From Eubacteriales bacterium (GTDB lineage: Bacteria; Bacillota; Clostridia; Lachnospirales; Lachnospiraceae): a stretch of 44,570 nt of DNA. The DNA is taken from assembly GCA_030524225.1 (NCBI GenBank), contig JAUNGV010000002.1, forward strand, positions 1 to 44,570. Reading direction: 5' to 3'. Numbering within the stretch: the stretch's first letter is position 1; every line of letters begins with the position of its first letter. A model generated the notes under the pieces. It worked only from the letters and a program-made list of their open reading frames with translations. It had not been told where the DNA came from and ran no database searches. Of the stretch, positions 26,995 to 34,550 are shown piece by piece. Both the position numbers and the translations under genes were made by a program.

Positions 26995-27070
26995 GTAATA
27001 GTTCAGCCAGCCGAGAGCGGTGGAAAGCGAGGCAGCGCGGTTTTGCGAATGGTGCGGGCTGAACTGTTAC
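26995..27070 (+). repeat. 76-bp element with 14-bp terminal inverted repeats
   Basis: The left end GTAATAGTTCAGCC (26995-27008) and right end GGCTGAACTGTTAC (27057-27070) are inverted repeats with one mismatch. The interior includes GGCAGCGCGGTTTTGCGAAT (27031-27050). The reverse complement of that core recurs with one change at 40659-40678. It encodes no protein and looks like a mobile or MITE-like intergenic element. Confidence 0.7.
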
Positions 27071-27214
27071 TTTACTGTTACTTTAAAAGAGAACATCGGC
27101 TGGTTTACCCGTTAAAAAAGACTGATTCTGTGATACAATAAAAAGGATCTGTCTCATCTGCGGGAGAGCTTTTCAGACGGGGCGGAACTTTTAAGACAAC
27201 TGGGGGAGAAGGGA

Positions 27215-28585
27215 ATGCTGCAAAAACTGTTTGCGCCTGTCGACATGACAAAGGGCGCGCCATGGGAAAAAATCACGCTGTTCGCGATACCGATGCTGAT
27301 CGGGAATATCGCGCAGCAGCTCTACAACACGGTGGATTCCATTGTGGTGGGACGGTATGTGGGGGATAACGCGCTGGCGGCGGTGGGAAGTGCCGGGCCG
27401 ATCCTGAATCTGCTGCTCGTACTGTTTATCGGAATTTCGGTGGGAGCCAGTATTATGGTGGCGCAGTATTTCGGAGCAAGGCAGAGGGAGGAGCTGGCGA
27501 GCACGGTCGGCAGCTGTGTGACGCTGACAGCGTTCTCCTCCCTGATTATTATGGTGGCGGGACCTCTGGTGGTGGAGCCTCTGCTGGAACTGCTCAATAC
27601 ACCGGAGAGCATTACGGACTGGTGCGCCGGGTATCTGAATATTCTGTTCATCGGGGTGGCAGGCGTGGCTTATTACAATATTCTGAGCGGCGTGCTGCGG
27701 GGACTCGGGGATTCGATGTCTGCCCTCCTGTATCTGCTGATCGCGACGGTGCTCAATATTGTGCTCGATATCCTGTTCGTGACGCGGTTTGATATGGGAG
27801 TGCCGGGCGTGGCGCTGGCGACAGCCATCGCGCAGGCTGTTTCGGCGATCCTGTGTATGTGGAAGCTGGCGCATATGAGAGAAATTTTTGAACTGCGCCT
27901 GCGGGATCTGATTCCTACCCGCAAGCACAGTATGGATATGATCCGGCTGGGGCTTCCCTCCGGTGCGACGCAGGCGGTCTTTTCGATGGCGATGATTATT
28001 GTGCAGTCGCTGACGAACAGCTTCGGCGAGATGTTTATCGCCTCCAACGTGATTGTGATGCGTATTGACGGCTTTGCGATGATGCCGAATTTCTCTTTCG
28101 GTACGGCAATGACGACGTATGCCGGACAGAATGTGGGAGCGAAAAAGTACGATCGTGTAGACAGCGGGGCGAAGCAGGGAACGCTCATTGCGGTGGGGGT
28201 CTCAGCGGCGATTACGGCGCTGATTCTCATTTTCGGCAAATATCTGATGGGAATTTTCACCACGACGGCGGAACTGGTGGATCTGAGCGTGCGGTTGATG
28301 CGGATTCTGGCGGTGGGCTATATCGCGATGGCGGTAACCCAGAGTCTTTCCGGGGTGATGCGCGGAGCGGGCGATACGATGACGCCGATGTGGATCTCAC
28401 TGCTGACGACGGTTGTGATCCGCGTGCCGCTCGCCTATGGAATCTCATGGCTGACGAGAACGCCGCAGCTGCCGAACGGCAACAGTGACTGCATCTATAT
28501 TTCGCTTCTGATTTCATGGCTGTGCGGCGCTTTGCTGACATTCTTCTTCTACCGGAAGGGCAGCTGGAGGAAGAAGGGGCTGTAG
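27215..28585 (+). CDS. MATE-family efflux transporter
   Basis: A 456-residue polytopic membrane protein with two MatE halves and about twelve transmembrane helices. Diagnostic stretches are TLFAIPMLIGNIAQQLYNTVDSIVVGRYVG and, at the start of the second half, IRLGLPSGATQAVFSMAMIIVQSLTNSFG. Such proteins export drugs or metabolites by Na+ or H+ antiport; the substrate is unknown. GGGGGAGAAGGG precedes the ATG. A possible promoter is GTTAAA (27111-27116), 17 bp, TACAAT (27134-27139). It appears to be transcribed alone. A hairpin-rich intergenic region follows. Confidence 0.93.
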   Translation: MLQKLFAPVDMTKGAPWEKITLFAIPMLIGNIAQQLYNTVDSIVVGRYVGDNALAAVGSAGPILNLLLVLFIGISVGASIMVAQYFGARQREELASTVGSCVTLTAFSSLIIMVAGPLVVEPLLELLNTPESITDWCAGYLNILFIGVAGVAYYNILSGVLRGLGDSMSALLYLLIATVLNIVLDILFVTRFDMGVPGVALATAIAQAVSAILCMWKLAHMREIFELRLRDLIPTRKHSMDMIRLGLPSGATQAVFSMAMIIVQSLTNSFGEMFIASNVIVMRIDGFAMMPNFSFGTAMTTYAGQNVGAKKYDRVDSGAKQGTLIAVGVSAAITALILIFGKYLMGIFTTTAELVDLSVRLMRILAVGYIAMAVTQSLSGVMRGAGDTMTPMWISLLTTVVIRVPLAYGISWLTRTPQLPNGNSDCIYISLLISWLCGALLTFFFYRKGSWRKKGL

Positions 28586-28607
28586 CGCGGAGCGTATTTC
28601 AGGATAA

Positions 28608-28781
28608 GGAGTGCCGGATTGCCGATATGCACAGAATTCCATTGCCTTTGGCAGTGGAATTCTGTGGTGTGAGGAGAGGGGAGAGGAAAGAGGGGCTTTC
28701 AGAGTGATCAGACACTCCCTCAGCCGGAAGCAAGTGGCACAAATTCGTGCGAGCACGATTTGCCCCTCATGCTTTCGGCTG
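28608..28781. repeat. Intergenic hairpin cluster after the MATE gene
   Basis: Hairpin A: 28631-28646 with 28650-28665, 16 bp (ACAGAATTCCA plus TTGCC, one G-U), loop TTT. Hairpin B: 28721-28732 (CAGCCGGAAGCA) with 28770-28781, 12 bp with one G-U. Hairpin B encloses a second arm near 28735-28765 (AAATTCGTGC with GCACGATTT). GGAGTG (28608-28613) and CACTCC (28713-28718) form a long-range pair around hairpin A. No T-run follows either hairpin, so a simple terminator is unlikely. The spacer to about 28820 holds no gene. Confidence 0.7.
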
Positions 28782-28822
28782 GCTGAATTATAAAAAAATC
28801 ATCTTAAAAAATTCAGATTCCA

Positions 28823-28851
28823 TTGACGCTCAAAACGCCTGTCCGTATAAT
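28823..28851 (+). promoter_or_regulatory. Near-consensus sigma-A promoter
   Basis: TTGACG (28823-28828), a 17-bp spacer, then TATAAT (28846-28851). It is the strongest promoter match in this intergenic region and drives the leader upstream of the MBOAT gene, with an expected start near 28858. Confidence 0.85.
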
Positions 28852-28857
28852 AGAAAA

Positions 28858-29237
28858 CAGCTTCGAAAATTCTGCGGGGCGGAGGGGAACGATGGTTAGC
28901 CGATCGTCTGGAACACAGCGAATTCCTCCGGCGCGCAGGATGGTCGAAGAGACCGATAAGTGGCATATCCCTGCGAGTGAATGAGAGCGCGGAAAACGCC
29001 ATGCTTTGCAAGACCAAAAGATAAGGAAGCCATACTTTTAAGCGTCGTTTTGCGTCGTTCCGCAGCTCCCCCTTTCCGAAATTTTGGAAAAGACTTTCGG
29101 AGAGAAGAGAGCGGGAAGGCAGCGGAAAAAGGGGCCGGAGCGCTCTACGCAGGGCGGCGCGGTGAAAAGACAGGCGTAAAAACAGAAAACGGGACAAAGG
29201 GAGGAGGAGACCTCTAACTATTCGGGAGGAAAGACGC
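28858..29237 (+). ncRNA. Long structured leader or small RNA upstream of the MBOAT gene
   Basis: About 380 nt separate the promoter from the MBOAT start. Bases 28870-28885 (TTCTGCGGGGCGGAGG) pair with 28925-28940 over about 16 positions with two mismatches. They enclose a hairpin at ACGATGGTTAGCCGATCGT. Next come GGTCGAAGAGACC, a GCGTCGTTTTGCGTCGTT direct repeat near 29042, and CCGAA/TTCGG around 29086-29100. I tried to match TPP, FMN, SAM, cobalamin, purine, glycine, lysine, ykkC, ZTP, c-di-GMP, c-di-AMP, T-box, 6S and SRP patterns and recognised none. No convincing ORF is present. It could be a riboswitch, an independent RNA or simply a long untranslated leader. Confidence 0.5.
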
Positions 29238-30869
29238 TTGTCTTTTCAGTCTTTTTCGTTTGCAATATTTTTACTGGTGACCGTAGCGGTGTTTTATGCG
29301 GTGCCCCGGCGTCTTCGTCTGGCGGTGCTGCTGATCGCGAATGCGGTCTTTTTTCTGTGGTCGGATGTCAGCGCGGGACTCTGGCTTCTGGTTTCCGTCT
29401 TAAGTACGTGGGCGGCGGGACTGCAGCTGGAGAGAATGGGTGGAAGTCAGCGAAACAGGCGCGCCGTGCTGTTCGCTACGCTCGCGCTGAATATTGCGTT
29501 ACTCGCTTTTTTCCAGTATCTGCCGGTCTGGGAGAGAGAACTGAATTTGATGAGTGCTCTGCCGTTTCCGGTGCCGCCGCTGGATCTGGCGGGCAGACTG
29601 GGGCTGGCTGCGCCGGTGGGAATTTCGTTTTATACACTGCAGGCGGCGGGCTATCTGTTTGATATTTATTATGGAAAATATCAGCCGGAACAAAGTCTCT
29701 TCCGCTATGCGGTCTACGTCTCCTTTTTTCCGAATCTGCTGAGCGGGCCGATAGAAAGAGGACGCCATTTTCTGACACAGCTGGATGGGGTTCTTACGGC
29801 GAAGCGACGCACTCTGCTCGTTTATGACCGCGTCGCGCAGGGAATGATCGGGATTCTGCTCGGCTTTTTCATGAAGCTGGTGATCGCCGACCGCGCCGCC
29901 ATACTGGTGGATTACCTGTACGGCGTGTATCAGGATGGCAACAGCTTTACGATGCTGATGGCCGCGCTCTTTTATGCGGTGCAGATTTATTGTGATTTTG
30001 CGAGCTACTCCTGCATTGCGGTGGGTGTCGCGCAGCTGTTTGGATTCGAACTGATCCGCAACTTCCGCCAACCGTATTTTGCCTGTGGAATCTCTGATTT
30101 CTGGCGGCGCTGGCATATCTCGCTGAGCAGCTGGCTGCGGGATTATGTGTATATCCCGCTCGGGGGGAACCGGAGAGGCGCGGTGCGCAAGGAGTGGAAT
30201 CTCTTTCTCGTCTTTCTGGTCAGCGGAATCTGGCACGGAGGCGCGCCGACCTTCCTGCTGTGGGGCATCTGTTACGGCATGCTCGCGGCGGGGGAGGACT
30301 TGCTGGGCCGGGCGCTCCGGCGTGCCGGTGTGATCACGGAACAGGGGACGGGGAAACGGAGCAGAGAAGCGGCAGGAGGACGGACGGATTCTTTGCGTGA
30401 GAAGTTCCGGGATGGGCAGGCGGCAGGAAAGCGCCGGGTGCGCGGGGGCCGGCATGGCGGAGTGGCACAGAAGGCGCTGGCATTCCTGTGCAGAGCGGCG
30501 GGTGTCCTGCTGACCTTCTGCCTTGTCTCGCTGTTGTGGGTGATCTTCCGGAGCGACTCTCCGGAGATGGCCTTCACTTTTCTGAAAAATCTGTTCACAC
30601 GGCCGCAGGGCTTTATGATGGCGAGGGAATTTCTTTATGTGATGGGACTGAACCGGGCGGAATTCTGGATTGCAGTGGTGTCGATCGCGCTGCTGTTCGT
30701 GTTGGATCTCGTCTCCGAGCTGACCGGAAAGGAGACGGCGCTCTGGATTTACCAGTCTCCTCTGGTGCTGCGGTGGGGCGTGTGCCTTCTTTTGCTGATG
30801 ATGGTGTTCGTGTTCGGACGTTACGGCCATGGCGTGGACGCTTCGGGATTTATCTATGTGGATTTCTGA
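29238..30869 (+). CDS. MBOAT-family O-acyltransferase (AlgI/DltB-like)
   Basis: A 543-residue polytopic membrane protein. MBOAT proteins move acyl groups, usually acetyl, across the membrane for transfer to a surface polysaccharide. Diagnostic features are VSFFPNLLSGPIERGRHFL, SDFWRRWHISLSSWLRDYVYIPLGG (His293) and the catalytic-type His333 in SGIWHGG. Residues ~362-410 form a basic, Gly/Arg-rich predicted loop (TGKRSREAAGGRTDSLREKF...) longer than I expect for the family. The start is TTG at 29238, set by GGGAGGAAAG eight bases upstream. It is followed 100 bp later by an SGNH-type partner, the usual two-component O-acetylation arrangement. The acceptor polymer is unknown. Confidence 0.92.
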   Translation: MSFQSFSFAIFLLVTVAVFYAVPRRLRLAVLLIANAVFFLWSDVSAGLWLLVSVLSTWAAGLQLERMGGSQRNRRAVLFATLALNIALLAFFQYLPVWERELNLMSALPFPVPPLDLAGRLGLAAPVGISFYTLQAAGYLFDIYYGKYQPEQSLFRYAVYVSFFPNLLSGPIERGRHFLTQLDGVLTAKRRTLLVYDRVAQGMIGILLGFFMKLVIADRAAILVDYLYGVYQDGNSFTMLMAALFYAVQIYCDFASYSCIAVGVAQLFGFELIRNFRQPYFACGISDFWRRWHISLSSWLRDYVYIPLGGNRRGAVRKEWNLFLVFLVSGIWHGGAPTFLLWGICYGMLAAGEDLLGRALRRAGVITEQGTGKRSREAAGGRTDSLREKFRDGQAAGKRRVRGGRHGGVAQKALAFLCRAAGVLLTFCLVSLLWVIFRSDSPEMAFTFLKNLFTRPQGFMMAREFLYVMGLNRAEFWIAVVSIALLFVLDLVSELTGKETALWIYQSPLVLRWGVCLLLLMMVFVFGRYGHGVDASGFIYVDF

Positions 30870-30969
30870 GGGCGCCAAGCGGAAACGGAGAGCTGGCAAA
30901 GCGGCGCCTGTCTCCGGAAATGGCTGCGGTGTCGCTCTCTGACGGCAGATATGCCGGATAGGAGGAATT

Positions 30970-31962
30970 GTGACGGTTACGATGATAAAAAAGATGATCC
31001 GGGCGCTTGCTTTTATCGCGCTGGCGGCGTTCTGCCTGAACTGTCTGAGCAGGATTCTGTGCTTTAAATCGGAACACGGCGTGGATCAGGCGAGGTATTT
31101 GTATGTGCAGCCGCGTGGCAAGATCGACGTACTGTTTCTGGGAAGCAGCCGGGTGCACTGCAATGTGGATCCCGCCCTTTTGTGGGAGGAGCAGGGCATG
31201 GCGGCGTATCTGCTCACGGGAGCGGAGCAGCCGCTCTGGAACAGCTACCACGGTCTGGTGGAAGCGCTGAAAACGCAGAAGCCGGAGATCGTTGTTCTGG
31301 ACATGTACTGCCCGGCCCATTTTTATGACGATTATCAGGAGACGTGGCTGGAGCAGAATCTGGATGGTCTGCGGATATCATGGAACAAATGGCAGGCGAT
31401 TCAGGCGAGCACGCAGAACGACCGCCTCAATTTCCTGTTGGGATATACCAAATATCATTTTCGCTACAGTGAGTTGACCGCTGAGGACTTTTCGAGTTTT
31501 CTCTGGAATGAACCGGAGATGGCCCGCTGGAAAGGGTATGCGCCGCTGACGGGAATTACGCCCGTGGAGGAGCTGGATGTCAGCCACATCAGTGAGGAAC
31601 AGCCGATGACGGAGAAGTCGCAGTATTATTTTGACAAGATTGTGGAACTGACAAGACAGGAGGGGATTCAGCTGGCGCTGATCTGTGCGCCGTATCAGAT
31701 GGAAGAGGGGGATCAGCGGGTCTATAACGCCATTGAGAAACAGGCAGAGCAGAACGGTCTGCTGTTTCTCAACACGAATACGACGGAGCATTACCGGGCG
31801 ATGGGGCTGGATTTCTCACAGGACTTCGCCGATGCGAGTCATCTCAACACGGAGGGCAGCCGCAAGTACACCGGATATCTGGGAAAATGGCTGAAAGAGA
31901 ACTACGAGATCTCCGACCGCCGGGGCGAGGCGGGGTATGAGTCATGGGAGGAGCAGGAGTAG
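30970..31962 (+). CDS. Membrane-anchored SGNH/GDSL-type protein, MBOAT partner
   Basis: A 330-residue protein with one N-terminal membrane anchor (IRALAFIALAAFCLNCLSRIL) and an extracellular SGNH-like domain. Candidate catalytic residues are Ser59/Ser60 in FLGSSRVHCN and the Asp288...His291 pair in DASHLNTEGS. This matches the DltD/AlgX-like partner that completes polysaccharide O-acetylation with an MBOAT protein. GTG at 30970 follows GGAGGAA closely; ATG at 30982 is an alternative start. The last 21 bases overlap, tail to tail, the minus-strand Rpn-type gene. The polymer modified cannot be deduced. Confidence 0.8.
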   Translation: MTVTMIKKMIRALAFIALAAFCLNCLSRILCFKSEHGVDQARYLYVQPRGKIDVLFLGSSRVHCNVDPALLWEEQGMAAYLLTGAEQPLWNSYHGLVEALKTQKPEIVVLDMYCPAHFYDDYQETWLEQNLDGLRISWNKWQAIQASTQNDRLNFLLGYTKYHFRYSELTAEDFSSFLWNEPEMARWKGYAPLTGITPVEELDVSHISEEQPMTEKSQYYFDKIVELTRQEGIQLALICAPYQMEEGDQRVYNAIEKQAEQNGLLFLNTNTTEHYRAMGLDFSQDFADASHLNTEGSRKYTGYLGKWLKENYEISDRRGEAGYESWEEQE

Positions 31963-32859
31963 GGCGGGACGCTCCTCCTCGGGAACCATCAGCATGTCCA
32001 TCGCTTCTTCGGGGGATGTGCCGGTGGTTTTCATCAGGTTCTGAATGGAGCGCAGCAACCCTCTCTGCACCCCCTCCTGCAGTCCTTCCTGTTTTCCTTC
32101 TTCGCGATCCGTTTCCCTTACAGTCTGCTCATCATATCCTCCTCTTAGCCTCTTTATTTCCTCTGCCATGTATTTGCGCGAGTCTCTGGTTGGGTCCAGG
32201 GAAAAAAGACCGTCAAGTTTATACCTGTTAGTGTCTTTTGGAACAGCGCCTTTCAGGATCCAGTCCCGGTCATCACCGGTAACCCCAAGCGTGTCCATCG
32301 CCTGCACAGAGGACATGCCGGTGGCTTGTATCAGATTCTGAACGGCAAGAAACAGTGCTTCCTGTCGTCCTTCCTGTTTCCCCTCGTCATGATCCAATTC
32401 TCTTATAGCCTGTTCGTCGTATTCGGTCAGAAACATATTCATTACCTCCGCTCTATGTTTACTCAGATACTTGGACAGAATTCCATCGGCGATACAGCTT
32501 GCTGTGGCGTTTCTGACGGCCTCTGCCAGCGTCAGTCCCTTATCCTTTTGCGCCCGGATTCTTGCGGTCAATTCCGAATACTCATACAGAACAGGACATT
32601 TGGCCAGCAGCGCCTTGTTGCGTGCGGCATTGATATTAATCATGTGAGCCGTCCACTCATATCCTGCAGAAGGGTGGAAAAAGGCGTCGGACAATCTGTA
32701 ATCCAGCCGATCCGGAAGCTCCGCTCTTCCATTATAGAGCACATAATATGTCTTATTGCAGGAATATAGAATTGATGCCGGATGGTGGGGAGAGATGTGA
32801 AGCGCGGGGACTGATATGAGCAGAGCAGAAAACAAATGATCCGTTGAGAAAAATAGCAT
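31942..32859 (-). pseudogene. 5'-truncated Rpn/PD-(D/E)XK nuclease-family gene with duplicated C-terminus
   Basis: The frame encodes up to 305 residues. From about residue 34 it matches the C-terminal half of Rpn/transposase-like nucleases (YYVLYNGRAELPDRLDYRLSDAF, INAARNKALLAKCPVLYEYSELTARIRA, CIADGILSKYL, YDEQAIRELDHDEGKQEG). The N-terminal nuclease core, with the acidic and (Q/E)xK residues, is missing. Residues 1-33 do not look like the family, and no ribosome site precedes the ATG. The tail is duplicated: residues ~147-205 (YDEQAIRELDHDEGKQEG...) and ~242-300 (YDEQTVRETDREEGKQEG...). I read it as a decayed remnant, but a short C-terminal product cannot be excluded. Confidence 0.65.
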
Positions 32860-32922
32860 ATAAATTTATAATTAAGAATAATATTAGTCGCAAAAACAAA
32901 AAATGTCAAACCAATTCCCTCC

Positions 32923-32951
32923 TTGTCTTTTCTCTCCACTGTGTTTATAAT
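32923..32951 (+). promoter_or_regulatory. Promoter upstream of ychF
   Basis: TTGTCT (32923-32928), a 17-bp spacer, then TATAAT (32946-32951), in an A/T-rich gap. The implied ychF leader is about 210 nt and contains the hairpins at 33043-33155. Confidence 0.7.
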
Positions 32952-33042
32952 GAAATCTGTCTGTCCGGAAGAATGAGACGGCCAGAGAAAGTAAAAAAGT
33001 AAAATCAGAAGCGAAAAAATATGCGGGAAAGCAGCAGTAAGC

Positions 33043-33155
33043 CGCAGTTTTGTACAGGAGCGACGCAAAACTGCGCGGATCACAGCCGGAAAATCATCTG
33101 CACAACTGTGCGGGAGAATTTGTGTGATCGGAGTACGGAACGCTCCGGCATGGAG
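33043..33155 (+). repeat. Hairpin cluster in the ychF leader
   Basis: Hairpin 1: CGCAGTTTTG (33043-33052) with 33066-33075, 10 bp. Its 13-nt loop contains GGAGCG (33057-33062), complementary to CGCTCC (33141-33146) beside the ribosome site. Hairpin 2: GATCACA (33078-33084) with TGTGATC (33123-33129), enclosing GCAC-AACT-GTGC (33100-33111). The cluster ends in CGCTCCGGCATGGAGG (33141-33156), related to the boxes at 14141 and 18969. Confidence 0.7.
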
Positions 33156-33167
33156 GAAAAGGGAAAT

Positions 33168-34265
33168 ATGCGTCTGGGCATCGTAGGGCTCCCGAATGTG
33201 GGAAAGAGTACGCTGTTTAATTCACTGACAAAGGCGGGGGCGGAGGCGGCCAATTATCCGTTCTGCACCATAGATCCGAACGTCGGCGTCGTCGCCGTTC
33301 CGGATGAGCGGATTGTCAAGCTGGGCAATCTGTATCATTCTAAGAAGGTCACGCCTGCGGTGATCGAATTTGTTGACATTGCGGGACTTGTGAAAGGTGC
33401 GAGCAAAGGAGAGGGACTCGGCAACCAGTTTCTCGCGAATATCCGCGAAGTGGATGCGATCGTACATGTGGTGCGGTGCTTCGAGGATCCGAATGTCGTT
33501 CATGTGGATGGAAATGTCAATCCGCTCCGTGACATTGAGACCATCAACCTCGAACTGATTTTTGCAGATCTGGAGGTGCTCGAGCGCAGAATCAGCAAGG
33601 TGGCGAAGACGGCACGCATGGATAAAGAGGCGGCGCGGGAGCTGGCGCTGCTGCAGAAGGTCAAAGAGATTCTGGAGGCGGATCAGCTCGCTTCGTCGAT
33701 GGAGTTCGACGACGAGGAGGAGAAGAAGTATTTCGACGCGCTCAATCTCCTGACGGCAAAACCGGTGATTTATGCGGCAAATGTCGCGGAGGACGATCTG
33801 GCGAATGATGGAGCGGACAACGCGGGTGTGGCGGCTGTCCGGGAGTATGCCTCCAGAATGGGCAGTCAGGTCTTCGTCGTCTGCGCCAAGATCGAGGCGG
33901 AGATTTCGGAACTGGATGACGACGAAAAAGCGATGTTTCTTGAGGATCTTGGCCTGAAGGAATCGGGACTCGACAAGCTGATCCGGGCGAGCTACGAGAC
34001 GCTTGGTCTGATGAGTTTCCTCACGGCGGGCGAGGACGAGACGCGTGCTTGGACCATTAAAATAGGAACCAAAGCCCCGCAGGCCGCAGGCAAGATCCAC
34101 AGCGATTTCGAGAGAGGCTTCATCAAAGCGGAGGTCGTGAACTACGAAGTCCTCCTGCGGGAAGGCTCCCTCTCCGCGGCGAAGGAAAAAGGCCTCGTAG
34201 GAATGGAAGGCAAAGAATACATTGTCAAAGACGGCGACGTAATCGTGTTCAGGTTCAACGTGTGA
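33168..34265 (+). CDS. ychF: YchF/EngD P-loop NTPase, redox-regulated, translation-associated
   Basis: A 365-residue Obg-related NTPase of the YchF subfamily, which prefers ATP and associates with ribosomes. The P-loop is GLPNVGKST (residues 7-15), DxxG is [20 protein letters not shown], and the G4 motif is NVAE rather than NKxD, the mark of YchF. A coiled insertion and a C-terminal TGS domain ([16 protein letters not shown]) complete it. ATG at 33168 is the family start, preceded by GGAGGAAAAGGG; upstream in-frame codons to 33021 overlap the hairpin leader. Downstream is a palindromic repeat region, then lgt. Confidence 0.97.
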   Translation: MRLGIVGLPNVGKSTLFNSLTKAGAEAANYPFCTIDPNVGVVAVPDERIVKLGNLYHSKKVTPAVIEFVDIAGLVKGASKGEGLGNQFLANIREVDAIVHVVRCFEDPNVVHVDGNVNPLRDIETINLELIFADLEVLERRISKVAKTARMDKEAARELALLQKVKEILEADQLASSMEFDDEEEKKYFDALNLLTAKPVIYAANVAEDDLANDGADNAGVAAVREYASRMGSQVFVVCAKIEAEISELDDDEKAMFLEDLGLKESGLDKLIRASYETLGLMSFLTAGEDETRAWTIKIGTKAPQAAGKIHSDFERGFIKAEVVNYEVLLREGSLSAAKEKGLVGMEGKEYIVKDGDVIVFRFNV

Positions 34266-34268
34266 AAA

Positions 34269-34510
34269 CCGAACCGCGCATTTTATGAAACTCAGTCCCT
34301 GCGTCGTGCTTGCACGAAAGCAGGAGACTGAGTTTCATAAAATATGAGGCGAGCCTCATCATCGAGCCGAAGCGAAGTGCAGGCGAGATGGCGCGGTTCG
34401 GAGACAGACAGGCGTGCAGGCTTGTGTCGTGCAGAAGTCCCTGCGTCGTGCTTGCACGAAAGCAGGAGACTGAGTTTCATAAAATATGAGGCGAGATGGC
34501 GCGGTTCGGA
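34269..34510. repeat. Nested palindromes with a 60-bp direct repeat between ychF and lgt
   Basis: An outer pair CCGAACCGCGC (34269-34279) matches GCGCGGTTCGG (34391-34401) and again 34500-34509 in shorter form. Inside, 34280-34297 and 34326-34343 form a perfect 18-bp stem, continued by CCTGC/GCAGG and CGTG/CACG. Bases 34294-34353 are repeated exactly at 34436-34495. The second copy then joins ATGGCGCGGTTCGG directly, lacking about 33 bp present in the first. There is no T-run, and no gene is seen in this 285-bp gap. Confidence 0.85.
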
Positions 34511-34550
34511 TAACAGCCTGCGCGGAAGCAGAAGAAAGAGAGGTATATCT

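Noticed and set aside
26995-27070. Complete insertion sequence
   Set aside because: It is only 76 bp with no transposase frame, so it can at most be a non-autonomous element.
28858-29237. Known riboswitch, 6S, SRP, tmRNA or RNase P RNA
   Set aside because: None of the core motifs of those families that I could recall is present, so only an unassigned structured leader is reported.
34280-34343. Terminator for ychF
   Set aside because: The 18-bp hairpin has no T-run on either side on the plus strand and is part of a repeated nested palindrome.
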